Positions 24,801-39,800 of a DNA stretch of 64,000 bases are shown piece by piece (within the stretch, counting starts at the first letter, position 1; the number at the start of each line of letters is the position of its first letter). The position numbers were made by a program, and so were the translations under genes. The notes under the pieces were generated by a model. It did not search any database. It saw nothing but the letters and a program-made list of their open reading frames with translations, and had not been told where the DNA came from. Location: positions 30,233,561 to 30,297,560 of the forward strand of contig NC_088775.1 of the NCBI RefSeq assembly GCF_954871325.1, written 5' to 3'. This DNA is from Gordionus sp. m RMFG-2023. Lineage: Eukaryota > Nematomorpha > Gordioida > Chordodea > Parachordodidae.

Positions 24801-27800
24801 TATTTTCTTACATAACATTCAATAATAAGTTAGTTTCATTAATATTATTAATATTGTAATGTAGTTGCAAAAATGTAAGTTATTTCCTTCAATAATATTG
24901 ATTATATACGAATAAATAATTGAATAATTTACATATTTTGAATGATGGAACTTTTCAAAATTTTGACAAAAAAAAATTCTAACATTTTATAAAACAGCTG
25001 ATTAATAATTTTTTGGAAAACTCCTGTGCGCACAAATTGAACTATAATAAGAGTACCTTAAATCATCAAATATAACACTCATTACTTTTAGAATTAAAAA
25101 AAGAAAAGAATCTCTTTAAACACCAAACAAATTTTCTATCTTTTTAGCTTTGGTATTTTATTCCTCAGCATTTATAATTTTATTTTTTTGCAAATTTGAT
25201 TGCAGCTAATGTTAGATGCCAAATTGTAATAAATTGTATTTATTATTTAAATGTATTAAATATATATATATATATAGAGAACATTCTAATGAATTAATAA
25301 ATATGGTGTGATAATTTTAAATATAATAAAACGATATATTTTAATCCATGGTTAAATAGCTAATAATTAGTCGTTTTATTAAAATGGCGACACGTGGCGA
25401 TTCTTTAAATGAAGATTCAGAAAATTGGCGGATAAAAGAAAATTGGTGGACTTATCTACGGTTAAATTTGATAAATTCGATGGCGAAAGAAATTCGATGG
25501 CGAAAGAAGTTCGATTTATAGATATTTTTTTCAATGGGAAGCCAGTTTTTGGTTAAAAAACGTAAACCCAACTGTGAATGTCAATATAAAGATATATTTT
25601 AACATTTTTTGGCAATAATTGAGTTGGTAGATCGTTCTTGTTATCCTGACTCGATTGAAACTTTATCTTTTAAGGAAATTAAAAATATGTTTTAAATTAT
25701 TTAAACCGACGTCAACAACTTTTGCTTCTAGATTGATTTCATTAGACTACGGAAAACAAGTAAAATCATAACTGAATTTGCAGATAAAATAGAACAATTG
25801 GCAAGCGTTGTCAATATAATGCTATTGACGAGCGTTTGCGTGATCAGTTTATGGTTGACATGGAAATGCCGGGATTTGAAAGAGATCTTAGGACTCTATA
25901 TCCAGACAGTCTTGATAGAGATAATAATGTATTGACTTTCCAATTTATTCTTGATCTGACAATCGCTTCTGAGCGAGCAGCAAAGAAATGGCAAAAAAAA
26001 ATATGCCGGTTGTCAATAAGATAAATGATAATAATAATAATTATAAACATTCATTTAAAACGAATTGATAAAGGCTATAATAAAGCCAAGTATAATAATA
26101 CATTTGATAAAGGAAATAATAAATATAAATATAATAATACCCTTGATAAAGATTATAATAAACTTAAATTTTATAAATGTGGGTTTATTCATAACCGAGA
26201 AGTGAGATGTCAAGCTACAAATGCAGCATGTAACAAATGTAAAAGAATTGGTCATTTTGTGTTTCTTGTAAAACAAAGAATTTAAATTATATAAGAGTGT
26301 CATCAAGTGATTCTATTCATAATATATGGAAGATTCAACAAAATCAAGATAATCGAGAAGTAAGAGATAAATGGGTTAGATGTTGAATTTGATTTTGACA
26401 CTGGTGCACAGACGTCATTGATCGGAATTGATATATGGACAAGGGGCGATAAAAAAAAATTAAGCCAACCAGTCCATTGACTGCATATGGTGATCATCCG
26501 TTAGACCTTAAGAGCGAGCCCCAAGTCAATGTTAGGATTGGATCACGAAGGACCCTACCCGTGGTAATAATTAACACAACTGGGGTGCCTTTTTTCGGAT
26601 TACTATGGATTATAGCATTCAATTTAGGAATGCCTCGTCAAGTTAGATTAAATAAGTGCACAATTCGATCAACACTATTGACAAAGAAAAATGCATGACA
26701 TTAGATTCTAGAATTCTAGATTACTTTAATAAACATCAAGAAATTTTTGATGATAAGGTGGGACAACCGCTGTATCAAGATCGTTTCCAGCCCGTAGGGC
26801 ACCAAGCAATTGAAATGGAATTAAACTGATAGTGGTTGCGGGAATTATAGAAAAGATTGATTCGAATATAACTAGGGTATAGTGGTCAACGCCCAACCAT
26901 AAATATATGCAAGAGTAATGGCGAATTCAAATTTGAGCTGATTTCAAAGTTACGCTTAATCCGTGTTTATTGTATGACCATCATGTTATTCCTACCTTAG
27001 ACGATTTGTTAGAGAAAATCCAAGGTGGTGATAAATTTACTACTGTGATTGATCTAAAAGATGCGTATTTACAGATGGAAGTAGAATCAGAATCTCATGA
27101 ATTCCTAACGATAGTGACACAAAAGAGTATTTTCGTTACCGACGATTGCCTTTTGGTTTGGCAAGTCCACCTACCATATTCCAGAGATATATGGAAGATT
27201 GCCAAATGGTGTCTACTTAAATGACGTAATATTTCTGGTTGAAATGATGAGGAGCACAAAAAATTTGCGAATCGTGAGACGGCTGGTCCTAAGAAGAAAT
27301 TGACGAAAGTTAGATTTTTACAAAAATCGGTATCATTTTTAGGGGTGATTATTAATAAATTCGGTATACATCGTAATCCAGAAAAGATTAAGGCTATCCG
27401 AAATGCACCAAACCTAAGAATATACAACAACTTAGATTTTTTCTAGGACTTGTGAATTATCGCTCGAGCAATTTTATTGGTATTGAAAAATTTTATTCAT
27501 TTATTTATGTTAGAAAATTTTTACTTCGAACTGATCACAAACCATTAGAGCGATTATTTGGGGAGAAACGCGATCTACCTAAAATTTCTAATAATCGTTT
27601 GACACGTGGGCTTGGAAGGTGGCTTCTTATGATTTTACAATAGAATATAGACCTGGTAGTAAAAATGTAATCGCCGACGCATTATCAAGGCTTCCGATAT
27701 TAGATATGGAAGAGAATCAAGATTCTAAACTTGGAGATTCGAAGTATTAATTTGAATGACATGCAATTGTCAGAAAATATTCTACAAAAAGAGTCGAAGC

Positions 27801-30800
27801 AAGATTTTATATTAAAAAAATAGCGCTGCACATTCATCAAAGTTGGCGAGTCATAAAGATAAAGAAATTGTTAATTTCTATAATCGAAGGGAAGAGCTTT
27901 CTGTCGATCGTGACATTAAAGAATGGAATGGGAGATTGGTTATTCCTGATAAATTAAGAAATGCAGTGTTAGGAATGGTTCACCGAGGACATCCTGGAGA
28001 AAATGTAATAAAATCTATTTTTAGATTGTATTGTTGGTGGCCCAGATGTGATATTGATATAGAAAATTTTATCAAAATATGCTCTAGATGCCAGAAAAAT
28101 AGACCTGGAATTCAAGAAGTACCTCTGTTTTCTTGGACTGTAGGTAAGGAATTTTATATTAATTTTGCTGGACAAGTGGATTCGCGATATTGGCTAATTG
28201 GTGTCGATTCATACTCCAAATGGCTAGACGTTGATCTAATGCAGAATATCTCAGCTGATGCAATGATTAAACGAATAAAAAAATGGTTTGCAAAATTATT
28301 CAAAACAATAGGGCAAAGGTTAGGATTAATCACAGGTGATCCGAAAGAAGGTTTCTACCTCCGCCAAAGGATTTCAATCGAAATCTGCCGTTCAAACTGT
28401 ATATCCATTAATGGGTCATTAAGCCCCGTGGACCACACCTAATTAGATATCATTCTTTTTTTTTCTTAATTTCCCTTCTTTTAATTATATGTTTTTATAT
28501 TGATTTTTTTGTTTTCAATATATATTTTTAATTCAATAGTGTATATAAATGTTCATGTTTTAATTTTTTTTACCGAATAAAATTTCCTTCCCTATTTAAA
28601 AAATAAAACGATATATTTTAATCCATGATAATTTTCTAAATAGCTAATAATTAGTCGTTTTATTAAAAGCCAAATAACCTAACTAGAATCGACTCCAAAA
28701 TGACTTAGATATACTTCTTTAAAAAAATATATATAGTTACGCGTTATTTCCTCCAAAAATTATGAGTGATATCTAATGCTGCGTTTATAGTAAGCACGAT
28801 TCGCTCAAGCGATGCGAAATTTTTCGCTGCGCAAGTTACAAAGGCAAGCCAACAATAGTTAGTATAAATACTGAGCGAAATGATAAAATTGTGACAGCAT
28901 TTTACGTATATTTTAAAAAGTATTATAGAGTGACGAATCAGCTGGGATATCGCGTCTCTTGAGCAAATCGCACTTACTATAACCGAGGCGTTACGCTGAA
29001 TTTATAGTAAACGTGTTATGTTAAAATGTTGAATCGTTATTTTTTTGAAAGTGATAAATATTTTATATAATATTCTAAATATCATATACCTTTTTATCTA
29101 CTTTGGTATTATTTTTATCGTATCGCATATAATTTTTTTATCATAGCATTGCAACATATGTTTTTCATTTTATCATAGCGTTATCATCTTATCATCATAA
29201 CGTTAAATATTTATAAATATAATCATATTTATTGGCTTGATTTTGTAAATAAAGTTGGGTTAAATAACGCACTATTTGAACAAAACACCTTCACTATAAA
29301 TTAGCCCTTAGGCAGGCGCGTAACCAATGGGGGGAAAGGGGGAAATTTCCCCCCCCCATCGCAAATTTGACTATTTTCATAAATATCATTTTGAGCTAAT
29401 AAAAATTTTACCCCCACCCCCCAGACCCCCCCCCCCCCACAAATCAAAATTTTACAAATATTTGAATATCAATTTTCCAACATATTATTCAAAAATATTA
29501 ATAAAATGTAAAAATATTTAGTCAAAGAGATTGAAATCAAACGATAATTTATAAATAAGGCTGAGCATGAAAAAAAGTAATGTGTCGTTAGCAGCGATAG
29601 CATTATTGAATTCAATTGATCAATCAGAGTTTATCATTGCTGCTAGTTGCATCAATAAATTATTTTTAGCTCACTACTTTGTAGAAATTTACAAAAACCA
29701 AATTTAGATTTGGTTCAAGTTATTGATTTGGCGGAAAATATACATGAACAGGTAGATACAATAAGAATGAATGTAGATAAATATTTTCATAATATTTATC
29801 TAGACGTTGAATCGAAGGCTAAATTTTATGATATAATACTAATTAAACCTCGTCTAGCACCTAGGCCATTTTTGAGATGAAAATAAATATTGGCTCAACT
29901 GAAGAATATTCTAAAATATCCATTTTCATCCCATTCTTAGATACTTTTTTATAGCAAATAAAATTACGGGTTTTAGATAAAAAACAAGTCTTTAGCAATC
30001 TTCAAGTTTTATTACCCAAAGATCCTTCTTCATTTTCTAATGCCACTATTGGTAAAATTAAATATTTAGAAAAATTTTATTCCTATGAGATTGATACTGA
30101 AATAAATTAAATCAGTGAATTCGAATTGTGGTATAAATATTTATACGTTTAGCTATTTTACCTGAGCATGCTATTGATGCGCTCAATCGGTGTAAAGAAA
30201 CCTTGGCTCAATTTCCTAATATTTCGAAGTTGTTTTATATTCTTGCATGTTTGCCTATTACAACATGTACGAATGAAAGGACTTTTTCCAACTTGAGAAG
30301 GTTGAAAACATATTTACGAATTACTGAATCTCGGCTAAATGGGTTAGTTCTGTTAAATATACACAGAGATTTGGTTCCAAAGACAAACGAAATAATTAAA
30401 AATCTTGTATTTGATAAGAAGTTTAAAAAAACTTGTTAATTTAATTATTTTCTAGTCAATATTTTAAACTACTATTAGTATTTTCAATAAAAAAAATTAT
30501 ATTCTACTTATATTGTATGAGAATTTAAGCTGAGGCTAGTTTTTAAAGCAAATTTTATAAAAAAAATGACATTACACTTTATTTCAACTTTACATATAAA
30601 TAAACCTTTACATTTAAAAAAACTTTATTAAATATAATATACCTAACTTGAAATAATAAAAAAGAGGCTTGTAATATCCTATCCATAAGCACGAATTAGT
30701 AAATAATAGTTAAAAATAGAAATTTCCCCCCCCCTATAAGAAAATCCTGGATACGCCACTGCCCTTAGGTGAAAACCATACCAAAGCGTTTGAGAAATTG

Positions 30801-33800
30801 AACATTAGGCCTAATTTATAATAAAAGCGCGGTGTTATAGCGTTGCATAATTTAACGCTATTAAAGCCACAGCTGATTCTTCATAGCGTTAACGACACAT
30901 TGAGTGTTAATATTTTTTGAAATGTTATCTAAAAAATGTGGTGGATATTAGAAATGTATGATTACAATTATTTTCAACTTAAATATTTGTTTAAAAGAGT
31001 TAAAATTGAAATCAAAATTAAGTGGCAAAGATATATCCACCTGACACCGAACAATCAAATCATACATTTCTATGTATGAAATAATTGATAAACATATTAG
31101 AGTAAAATAGTCAGAAAGGAAATCGTGCCGAAAAATATTTGAAGAGAACAGCTTACTAAAAAATATTTTTAACTGTAAAAAATCGAACGCGTTTGTCAAA
31201 AAATAAATATGGTTTCCTTCAAAAATTGCCTAAAAAATATTAGGAACGCCATTCACAATAATTTTTTTTCAAAAAAACGAATTTTATAAATAATTTCCCT
31301 TTGGAACGCGTTCGTTGTTTAAAAAAACTTTATAACCGGTTACCGAAATCTAGATCGGCATGATCTGCAATCATTTTGGTAGCCTTGCTGACTTGCGATT
31401 CCGGATTCCTGATTTTGTGACCTTCGTCTAGAAATATGTAATACCAAGGTTGGCACAGGATTTCTCGATGTAAGACCAGGTTCGAATATGTGGTTAACAG
31501 GATTCCGCCGTGAACAAACACATTTTTGATCAAGTGTTGCCATTTTGACTTAGAACTACGGTTTCCTTCTTTGCATGAACCTTTATAATATTTTTTTAAA
31601 AATTGGATACTAATAATTTAAAAATCTCGATTTTTTGAATATTCTAAATAAAAAAGTTGATTAAGAGCTGCATAAATTGTGTGCCCTCTAAAATATGCCT
31701 ATGATATTCATCTCAGCATTGCAAGGCCAACATAAAAAATTTTCAAATTTATTTTTTAACCATTAAAATATTATGCTTAAATAAACTTATAGAAAAGCTA
31801 ATAATTTTATATATTTTTTATTCCATCACGTTTGTTATCGCTGGATTGACGTTGAATTCAATGATCATCCCCTTGTGTCTCATAAATTTAGATTAATCCT
31901 TACAAGTAACTATAAAATTACAAAATTGAATTTATAATTATTTTTCTCAATAAAGAATAAATATAATACTATTCGTGTATGTTTTACATTTATTCAATAT
32001 GAAAATTGTATTATTATTTTAAAAAAATTTCTACACCAATTCGTACTGCAATTGATGATGGTAGCTAAAAGTGGCTAGCTGGTGGCCACAGATAGAAAAT
32101 TTTTAATTTTGTAGTTCCCTAATCCCAATAATAAGGAGAAAATTATCGAGTTAATTGACACTGGCAGAATTACATGAAAATAAAAGTAATTTATTATATC
32201 ATTATAGCACTTGCACAGGCGCGTACGCAGCGGGGGGGGGGAAGAGAGACAAATCCCCTCCCCAAAGCCAAAAAAAGATGCCGGATTATATTTTTCAAAA
32301 ATATTTTTGTTAATATTTATTTATATTTGTTAATATTTATTCCTATCTCATATATATATATTTAATTACATTTATTTATCACATTTATCTAATATGTTAT
32401 TTTATCAATTTCGATTTCAAGTTTTCCTTGGCGTAATTTACCTATTATTTTCAAATTTTAGTGGCGTATTATTTATCTAAATTTCTAGTCAAATAATAAT
32501 ATCTCTGAAACTGCTTGTCCAACCGGGAGAAAGAAATTGCAAGCTTGCCCAACGAGATCGAGTCTCCGCCATCAAGCAGTAACAGCTTTTATGGAGTTAG
32601 AAGAGCTGATTATTAATGCTATTATTGAAATATCACAATGGCTTGAAAGAAATATTTCCTAAGAAGCAAGAAAATTATTGGATTCAATACTTTTTTTAAA
32701 TTTTTTTTCTCATTGAATGTATTATTTAATTATACAACTATTTTATGTAATACTTTTCAAAAACATGACGTTGACTTGATTAAGAAGATGAGAATAGCGG
32801 AGAGCATTTATTAGAACTCAAGGAAATTAGAGCTAATGTTGATGAAGAATTTATTGTTGAGTCAAAAGCAGAGCTATACGTGTTTAATATTTGCCCACCT
32901 CGACTTGCAGCAAGCAAGCTCATCGTCAAAACATTAATATAGGATCAGTAGAAGAGTATTATAAAACAAATGGCCCCTCTCTTATAGTGCGCACAAATTG
33001 AGCGTTGCAACGCTCCGTTTTAAAATCTAATAATGAATTTTAAATGGTATTGTGCAAATTGTTTTTTTTACGGCAAGCGTTAAAAAAAAGCAATCTGGTT
33101 TGATTTTTATTGTGCTTTTTTATTTTTGCGGGAAAATTTAAAATGGATACAAAATTGTAAATATAAATTTATCTCATATATTAATTGATATTATAACATT
33201 TAGAATATATAAATTGATATTTATAATTGAATATATTAAATGATATTTACAAAAACATTTTGTAACTGTTGGAGATGAATGATATGGTCTAGAACCAGCA
33301 AAATCTAAACCATAAAAACTCGATCTTAGTGTTAGATGGTTTAACTAACATTAGTTTAAGGTAAATATATGGTTCCATGTCAATTCAGCAAAACTTTTAT
33401 CGAGAATGTCGTTTATCGCGAAACTTTTATCGCGAATCCATAATAGCGAATACTATTCCGCGAATGCAATATCGCGAAACAAATATCGCGAATTTTTTAT
33501 AGCAAAACCTTTATAGCGAATATATTACCGCGATACAAATATCGCGAATTTTTTATAGCGAAACCTTTAATGCGAATACATTACCGTGAAACTTTTATCG
33601 CGAATCAATAATCGCGAAAATTTTATAGCGAAACCTTTATCGCGAAACATTTGAAGCGAATACATTATCGCGAAAATTTTATAGCGAAACCTTTAAAGCG
33701 AATACATTACCGCGAAACTTTAATCGCGAAAATTTTATAGCGAAGTTATTATCGCGAAACCCAAATCGCGAAGACAATGTAACGACAATTATTTCGCGAA

Positions 33801-36800
33801 ACATATATCGCGAAGATATTATAGAGAATTTAATATCGCGATAATTGCTAATAATGACTAATTTATTTTGAATCATTTTTTTATAATTATATTATTTGAA
33901 TAATATTTTTTTAATTCACATAGTTCGTAATTTTCTTTTAAACTTAAAAAATTTACATAATGATTAATAAACTAAGATCTGGTTTATGAAATTTGTTATT
34001 GAAATACACTTTTTTCGCTATCCTATCCTTTCCTTCGAAGTTCTTATTTTATAATAATCGCACACAAGGAACTCCGCTTTATCAATATATTAATCATTGA
34101 GTTTATTAGTTAAATCTTGATATTTACTGGCGAAATTGATATCTGGGTAGCATTCCTATTTATTGTCTGATGACTTAATATTTATAAATTTATCAATCAA
34201 TTTTGGCCAGGGTTAGCAAGTCAGTCAATTGACCAGTCAAATGACTAGATTTTGACCGGTCAATTGAACGGGAGAATATTTGACCTGGTCAAACAAATAT
34301 TCTATAAGATCTGAATATAAAAATATGTTTGAAAAAGAAAAAACGATATAAATACATGTGAAATGTGATCACAATGCTTATTGAGTTCCTAATATTAAGG
34401 AGAGCATTTTAATCATAGTGAATTTAATGAAGTATGTAATATAATAAAAGAATTAGGCATACAAGGTGGTGATCAAAATATTTCAAGTTATATCATAAAT
34501 TTCAGAAATAAAAGCGGCTTGTTTAATAGAAAATCATGGGGATAGCAGTAACTTCCATAAGAAACAATCAGATTTCAATCTCAAGCAGTGGAATTAGCTT
34601 TGACCACCATGGCCATTAAGAAATCTGACATTACTAACAATTCCTAGATCTACTTCTTCTTCAGAAAGAAATTGGTCGATTTGTGTCAATAATCTTACTA
34701 AAACAGAAATCGATTGAAGATTTAGACAAAAAGAAAATTGATTAAAAAATAAGAAAATGATGATATTCAATATAAAATAATATTTATTTGATTTTAACTA
34801 TATTTGACCGGTCAAATGCACAACCGTGGTTTTAGCAGTCACTATTCTTAAACAGTGTAGATGAATAAAGTCTACAACATTACTGTTTAGAATATCAATT
34901 TTGAATGGCAATTCAAAAATAAATTACATCTAAGTGAAATAAGGGATTTCCCCAATTTAAAATATTTATTAATCTTATTATTTTTTTATAGATATCTTTT
35001 TATCTTTTCTGTTTATTTGGAGGGGGGGGGGGCGTGATAAAAATTTTAGTATAATATCTCGGCATTAATTTCAATTAATTTAAATATAATATTTTGATAT
35101 AGGTTCTTATTGAATCTTAAATAATTTTAAAATATAATAAAAAAATAGTTACACTAAAAATTAACAAATAATTAATGACATATTTGATAAATTATAACTA
35201 TTTTTAAATAAAAGTATCGCCGAAATTTTAAAAAAAAATTTTCTTGTCTGGCTGGTGCCATTCCTTTGGTTATAAATTATAAATATTTTCGCCATTCTTT
35301 CCTCTTTATTTCGGAGCCTTATAAAATATGTTATCAAGCAAAAATAAGGAAATCTTAACCTTTAAAAATTATTTGTTCCGCCTGGATAAAGTAGTCTCAG
35401 ATACTAATTATTATAGATGCATTAATCAAGATATTTTTAAATGTCCCGTACGACTTACAAAAAAAAATGGTAAGATAAAAGATAATAAAGAAATACACAA
35501 TCATTCAGAAAATCCAATCGAAATGTAAACCAAGAAAATAATCAATTCAATTAAGAATGAAGCTTTGAATAATACTATGGAAACTCCAAACTTTATTGTG
35601 GCGAAACACGTATCTCAATTAAGTGATTCCATATCAATGGCACTACCATCACCAAAACTTATGAAACAAAACCGAACGCGTTCAAACAGTTTTGCACCTC
35701 CGAATCCTAGCAGCCTTATTGAGCTGGAAATTCCGCATGAATATTCAATTACAGATAAATATGAGGATTTCATACTTCATGATGATGTTCCGGTAAGATT
35801 TTCTATAAATTTTTTGAACAAATATAACTAAATCCTTCATTTTTATTGCGATAAGCTGCCCAATAAGAAGCACTTATTATAATTGCTTATTTATTTATCA
35901 TGTGTGTCAGGTTCCCGACCGTGTTAATTTATACAATTCATGGGATTAGAAATAATGTTTTACCTCTCATATATATATTGACCAATAGAAAGGATTATGA
36001 AACTTATAAAAGAATATTTACTATTATAGGTGACAACTTATCAACTCCAAAAAAAATTATGACGGATTTTGAAATGGCCAGTGTAAAAGCTTTCAATGAA
36101 GTGTTTCCCAGTTCGCAACACAAATGTTGCTATTTCCATTTTGGCCAACCCTTTGGCGAAACATTCAAAAATATCCAGAAATATCGCAGAAATATAAAAC
36201 AGATGTGGAATTTAATATACAACTTAGAATGATAGTTTGTTTGGCGTTTGCGCCACCCTTAAATGTAGTTGAAACATTTGAATTACTAATAAACTCCGAA
36301 TTTTATTCTAATAATCAATTGTTACCAGCCTCTAATTGAAACTTTTGAAAAAGCTTATATTGGTAAAACGTTTGGAAGAGGCAGACTACCTGCTTTGTTT
36401 AATATTGAACTCTGGATTGTTACCAATCAACATTGAACGGGGAAGCGAAAACCAACAACGTGGTTGAAGGGTGGCATAGATGCTTCAGTTCCCTCCTAAC
36501 AAGTTATCATCCAAACATGTGGAAATTTATATCAAGTTATCTATGTATCTATTATTTTAAAATGATTTAAAAAGTATAAAGATTTACTAATAAACTATAT
36601 AATTTTTTCTATTAAAAAACAACAAGGGTTGACAGAGTTAAAAAATGCTCAATATGATTCTGGTGAAACACCCTCTACCCCGAGAAAAAATTATCGAAAT
36701 CTACATGCGAGAATAGTAACAATTGTTTCTGACTTCGAAAATCGATCAAGATTAGATTATCTTAAAGGAATCGCTATTAATATAACATTGAATGTTTAAT

Positions 36801-39800
36801 TTTTTAAATTCTTATCTACAATAATAAAATTTTGTTTGTTTTTATATAATAGTCTCAAAATTTTTATATTTTCATTATTTTTTTATGACAAAAATATAGG
36901 AAAGTCTACTTTGGTATAAAATTTAGCTAGTAACATAAGACTCATTCATCAAGATACAGATTTTATGAGGTATTTACAAATTCTTTTATATGTGACGCAG
37001 TCTTTCTCTACCACATCAATCCCACGATTAGTTTTTCAAAAATAACTACCTTTCGTCATGCATTATAAAATTATTTTAAAATTCATATTCCTAGCCCTTG
37101 AGTCATATAGTTGTTTACCTTTACAAATATGATCATTTTTGATGAGCAACATTATTAGAAAAATACTATTATAAAATAATACTCAAGTATTACATTAAAG
37201 GGCAAAGTTTAAAACGAAGATTACATTTTCCTTTTATTTATTAAAGCATGTAAATTTATATCGGGGTGTTTTTGTCTGATGTTTTTTTCCATGGTTATTT
37301 TTAACCAGTCTTTGTTCAAATCAGTGATTCTTTTAAAATTTTACACTTCAGTTATATATTAACAAACAAACTATTGGTTTAGACGATATGATATGTCAAT
37401 GCTCTACTTTTTCCTTCACATATTCAATAAATAAAAAAATCATTTTTTTAAAAACTTTTTATAATGAAATTTATTTTTTAAGGATATAAAAAAATATGAC
37501 CTAAAGGGATCTATTAAAATAAGATAATACTTGCTATACCATTTCCTATTTTAACTTAAGAAAAGGACTGCGGAGAATATAATCAGGGGCTTGTATACAT
37601 ATCTATAAATGATATCAACCCTCTCGAAACTTTTAACCTCCTACCAAATATAAATAATTAAAAAAAGAAAATACCTTTCATCCCTTTCCAATTTTTCAAA
37701 TAATGATAATTATTTCATAACTGGTTGAACTAAATACGTTAAAACATTTCATCACGATTATTTCGACATCCACAGATAGTACATTCATTGCCTTCTTGCA
37801 AGAATTATGTATTATATATGGCATATACAGCCAATTGGTATTAATTCATTTGTGCTGCCTCAATTCGGTAACTTTAGTTTTTGCCAAAATTTACAGAGGC
37901 ATTATCAGCGCAGAATGTAGTATATATGGCATATATTACAGAGGCATTATCAGCGCAGAATGTAGTATATATAGCATATATTACAGAGGCATTATCGGCG
38001 CAGAAAGCTGGCATGCAAATCATTGATAACTCTGAATCAGCTATATTTACCCTTATGTGGCTAGCTACATCGTTGGATTTTTCACTATTTGAGGAATTTT
38101 TTTTAACAGTTTTATTGAAATGTTCTTATTCTTGTTGAAATTGCAAAGGATCGAGGGAAATGTTTTAATATTTCCCTTATTAGATACATTTGTTAGAATT
38201 GCATATGGATGCCCATCTTTCAAATCGTCTAGAATTGACCTCTAGGATTCAGGTACCAAAACACTTGTGATAGCCTTGCTCATTTTTAGTGCCACAAGTA
38301 AGGTTTACACTTATATTGGAGTCGTTAAATATCATGAGAAAAAGATTCGACCCACATTGTAATGATATATATAGAGCTCTGTGAATGTTGAACTACATAA
38401 TAGATGCATACGATTTCCGCAAATATAGTTTCATTTTGAGAATATTTTTGTATTGCAATCGATGTTGATATACTCCCCTGTACTGACTAATATTAATGAA
38501 ATAATGTTGATTTATTATTGGATAAAAATAAAACAGGATAGAAAGAAATTTACATACTAGACATGTTTTTCGAATAAATATTTAAAATTTAATTTAAAAA
38601 TAATCAATTAATGTCTCAAAATTATTATTTACATATTAAAAACGTTAAAATACTTTTTTTTTGCGGGACAAATTAAAAAATTGCGGTAGATTTTTGCGGA
38701 ATTTCCAATTGCGGTAGTTTTGCGGGAGAGATATCCGCGTGTAAACTAAAAAATTGCGGGAGTCCTGCTGATGGGGAGAGACATGGCAACCCTGTTAATA
38801 CTTAAAGGTTGCTATTGTCTATTTCTCTTAATAAAACTAGTTTTGTTTATTGACTAGAAAAACTGATTGATGGAATAGTAAGTACTAATCTGGAATTTCT
38901 ATGGTATGAGCTCACCCAAAAATATTTGTTTTTTTCGCATGTTGCCAATCGTGGCAATTTTATCTTATTTTGTCGTTAAAAACTATCTACCAAACGAATT
39001 GAATAATCAATGTAATAAATTTCAATTATTGATTTAAGTTCCAGATTAAATTCTTCCAGAAATTTGGTTGATTTTACGCTTTAATGGGAGATATAGATTT
39101 TATTTCTCTTATAGTACGGTTACCTTTTTGTGTGTGAAAAAAATGACTGAAGAATTAATAAATATTAGAGCAAACCAGCTATTTTCCATTCTATCAATAA
39201 TGCCAAATTAGGCAATTTTTCTTATTTTGCTAATAAACTTTTCCTTTATACTGTCTATTAAACGAATTAAATTATAATTAATACGGAATATCGATAAAAT
39301 TTTCTGAATAAATTATTTCCGTCGCTTAAATCATAGATTTGCCATAATTTTGTTACTAATAGTTTTTTCCTTTTACGAGCTACTATACTCGTTTAAATAC
39401 TCAATTGGTACAAATAAAGCAAGAAATATTGATATAATTTACAATTAGTTCGTAAAACTATTCAGCCGCCAAATTTAACGGCGCTGATATTAAAATATAT
39501 ATCTTGTCTATTCCTCTGTTCTGATACACAAGTTGAAGCATATAAAGAAGTTACTCAGAATTATCAAACTATTATGGTAATTATAGATATAAATAGCTTA
39601 AACCTTTGTTTTGAATGATACGATCAAGTTAGAATATTTTGAAAGAATTAAATAAAAATGTAAATATAAGCCTAAAAATATATAAAAATTTATTTTTAAT
39701 TCTACATTCAAATGCTGGCTCAGAGATGAGTTTAATGAATATGATTAGGCGAAAAAATCCTTCTTCGGTCTCATTTGATTTATTAGAGGGCGAATTAATG

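Larger units (their letters stand above)
25324..28665 (+). mobile_element. Second Ty3/gypsy copy, decayed, with very short terminal repeats
   Basis: A roughly 60-bp direct repeat (25324-25381 and 28602-28665) begins ATAAAACGATATATTTTAAT and ends TCGTTTTATTA. Its own ends are inverted (TAATAAAACGA / TCGTTTTATTA). The left copy is followed three bases later by TGGCGACACGTGGCGA, a gypsy-type tRNA primer-binding site. Between them lie gag, protease, RT, RNase H and integrase remnants in the gypsy order, all with stops. It lies antisense to the host gene in intron 5. Confidence 0.82.

Noticed and set aside
29327-29521. Proline-rich plus-strand frame of 64 codons
   Set aside because: It results from poly-C runs at the hAT TIR; not a gene.
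33386-33845. CRISPR-like array
   Set aside because: Units are short, degenerate and without constant-length spacers; the mirrored array at 41155-41600 and the enclosed MULE gene explain it as a TIR.
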